Origin: Aeropyrum camini SY1 = JCM 12091
GTDB lineage: Archaea > Thermoproteota > Thermoprotei_A > Sulfolobales > Acidilobaceae
DNA: 64,000 nucleotides
Reading direction: 5' to 3'
Assembly (NCBI RefSeq): GCF_000591035.1
Contig: NC_022521.1
Span: 1,054,001-1,118,000, forward strand
Under the pieces are notes generated by a model. The model worked only from the letters and a program-made list of their open reading frames with translations. It was not told where the DNA came from and did not search any database. The position numbers and the translations under genes are program-made. This document shows, in pieces, positions 61,048 through 64,000 of this stretch. Numbering within the stretch: the stretch's first letter is position 1; each line of letters opens with the position of its first letter.

Positions 61048-61356
61048 TTACGCTTCCTCCGCTTGTTCCAGTATCCTGCTGGATCCCTCGTCTATGACAG
61101 CGAGCACACTAACACCGTGTCTCCTACCTATTACGAGCCCCATGTCTGTCCTTGTCCCTTTAAATACTATAATGGGTATGCCCGCTAGCTTAGCGTAGTA
61201 TTCTAGCTTCCTCCGCATCTCCGGGGGTGTGTTCTCAGCTATCACAACTGCCTTAGCCTCGCCAGCTTTCACAGCCTTGAGCGACTGTTTGAAGCCCATT
61301 ATATACACGCCGGTTTTTACAAGATCTTTTAGAGCCTTCTCCACTGACACGGACAT
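61048..61356 (-). CDS. rpl30e: Ribosomal protein L30e
   Basis: L7Ae-fold protein of the large subunit. The coding part SVEKALKDLVKTGVYIMGFKQSLKAVKAGEAKAVVIAENTPPEMRRKLEYYAKLAGIPIIVF is standard for archaeal L30e. The frame is open to 61407, but ATG 61356 follows a GGGGTGG site and gives the normal length of about 102 residues. It lies between the RNA polymerase and NusA genes in the conserved archaeal order. Confidence 0.95.
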   Translation of the reverse strand: MSVSVEKALKDLVKTGVYIMGFKQSLKAVKAGEAKAVVIAENTPPEMRRKLEYYAKLAGIPIIVFKGTRTDMGLVIGRRHGVSVLAVIDEGSSRILEQAEEA

Positions 61357-61390
61357 ATCTACCACCCCACGGCCACACACTCCACCATAG

Positions 61391-64000
<2,610 letters not shown>

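Overview
The window is chromosomal DNA from a hyperthermophilic crenarchaeon, very probably Aeropyrum (A. pernix or a close relative such as A. camini). The evidence is archaeal-type informational genes (split RNA polymerase A'/A'', L7Ae, L30e, pelota, two Alba proteins, RtcB, archaeal class I CCA-adding enzyme, EF-1alpha), TATA-box promoters, very frequent GTG/TTG starts behind GGTGG-like ribosome binding sites, a GC-rich and tightly packed layout, and a C25-type prenyl diphosphate synthase inside a mevalonate-branch gene cluster. The species assignment is from memory of protein sequences and is an inference.

Layout. 1-5.5 kb: class V aminotransferase (cut by the window edge), ArgRS, RtcB RNA ligase and a CYTH phosphatase/cyclase, with a candidate C/D box guide RNA next to the CYTH gene. 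5.6-10.8 kb: an isoprenoid operon on the minus strand, read MEMO, GHMP-kinase-like protein, isopentenyl phosphate kinase, type 2 IPP isomerase, long-chain (farnesylgeranyl) diphosphate synthase, and a tightly coupled unknown protein. 10.8-13.7 kb: MATE transporter and M32 carboxypeptidase. 13.7-14.9 kb: an AT-rich island that holds a candidate structured RNA and the 3' half of a two-part helix-turn-helix gene. 15.7-20.6 kb: ASCH protein, Sir2 deacylase, small unknowns, GapN-type aldehyde dehydrogenase, zinc-ribbon protein. 20.6-25.4 kb: kinase-like protein, CCA-adding enzyme, RNA cyclic phosphodiesterase, topoisomerase IA. 25.4-32.4 kb: signal peptidase, B3/4 protein, IMPase, a TtuA-like protein that has lost its catalytic loop, a stand-alone AsnC/Lrp ligand domain, pelota and ValRS.

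32.5-42.1 kb: membrane protein running into tRNA-Glu, an ABC-class ATPase between two related membrane proteins, a ferritin-VIT1 fusion, fumarase with a DUF2286 partner, L7Ae, TruD and an FAD oxidoreductase. 42.3-49.2 kb: Alba, DUF763 protein, NAD-kinase-like protein, an ABC-2 exporter operon with a palindromic putative operator, and glyoxylate reductase. 49.3-56.6 kb: S9 peptidase, second Alba, PRPP synthetase, a tRNA guanosine methyltransferase overlapping RNase Z, intron-containing tRNA-Pro, CBS protein, polytopic membrane protein, tRNA-Ser. 56.8-64 kb: the archaeal RNA-polymerase/str cluster on the minus strand (rpoA1, rpoA2, L30e, NusA, S12, S7, EF-1alpha, S10), interrupted between S12 and S7 by an oppositely oriented bifunctional-nuclease (DUF151) gene.

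Functional themes are lipid-chain biosynthesis, translation and tRNA maturation (three aminoacylation/CCA enzymes, RNase Z, Trm-G10, TruD, RtcB, pelota), and basic transcription. I see no CRISPR array, insertion sequence, integrase or clear defence system. The least explained items are the degenerate TtuA-like protein, the AT/GC chimeric regulator, and several strongly structured intergenic elements.
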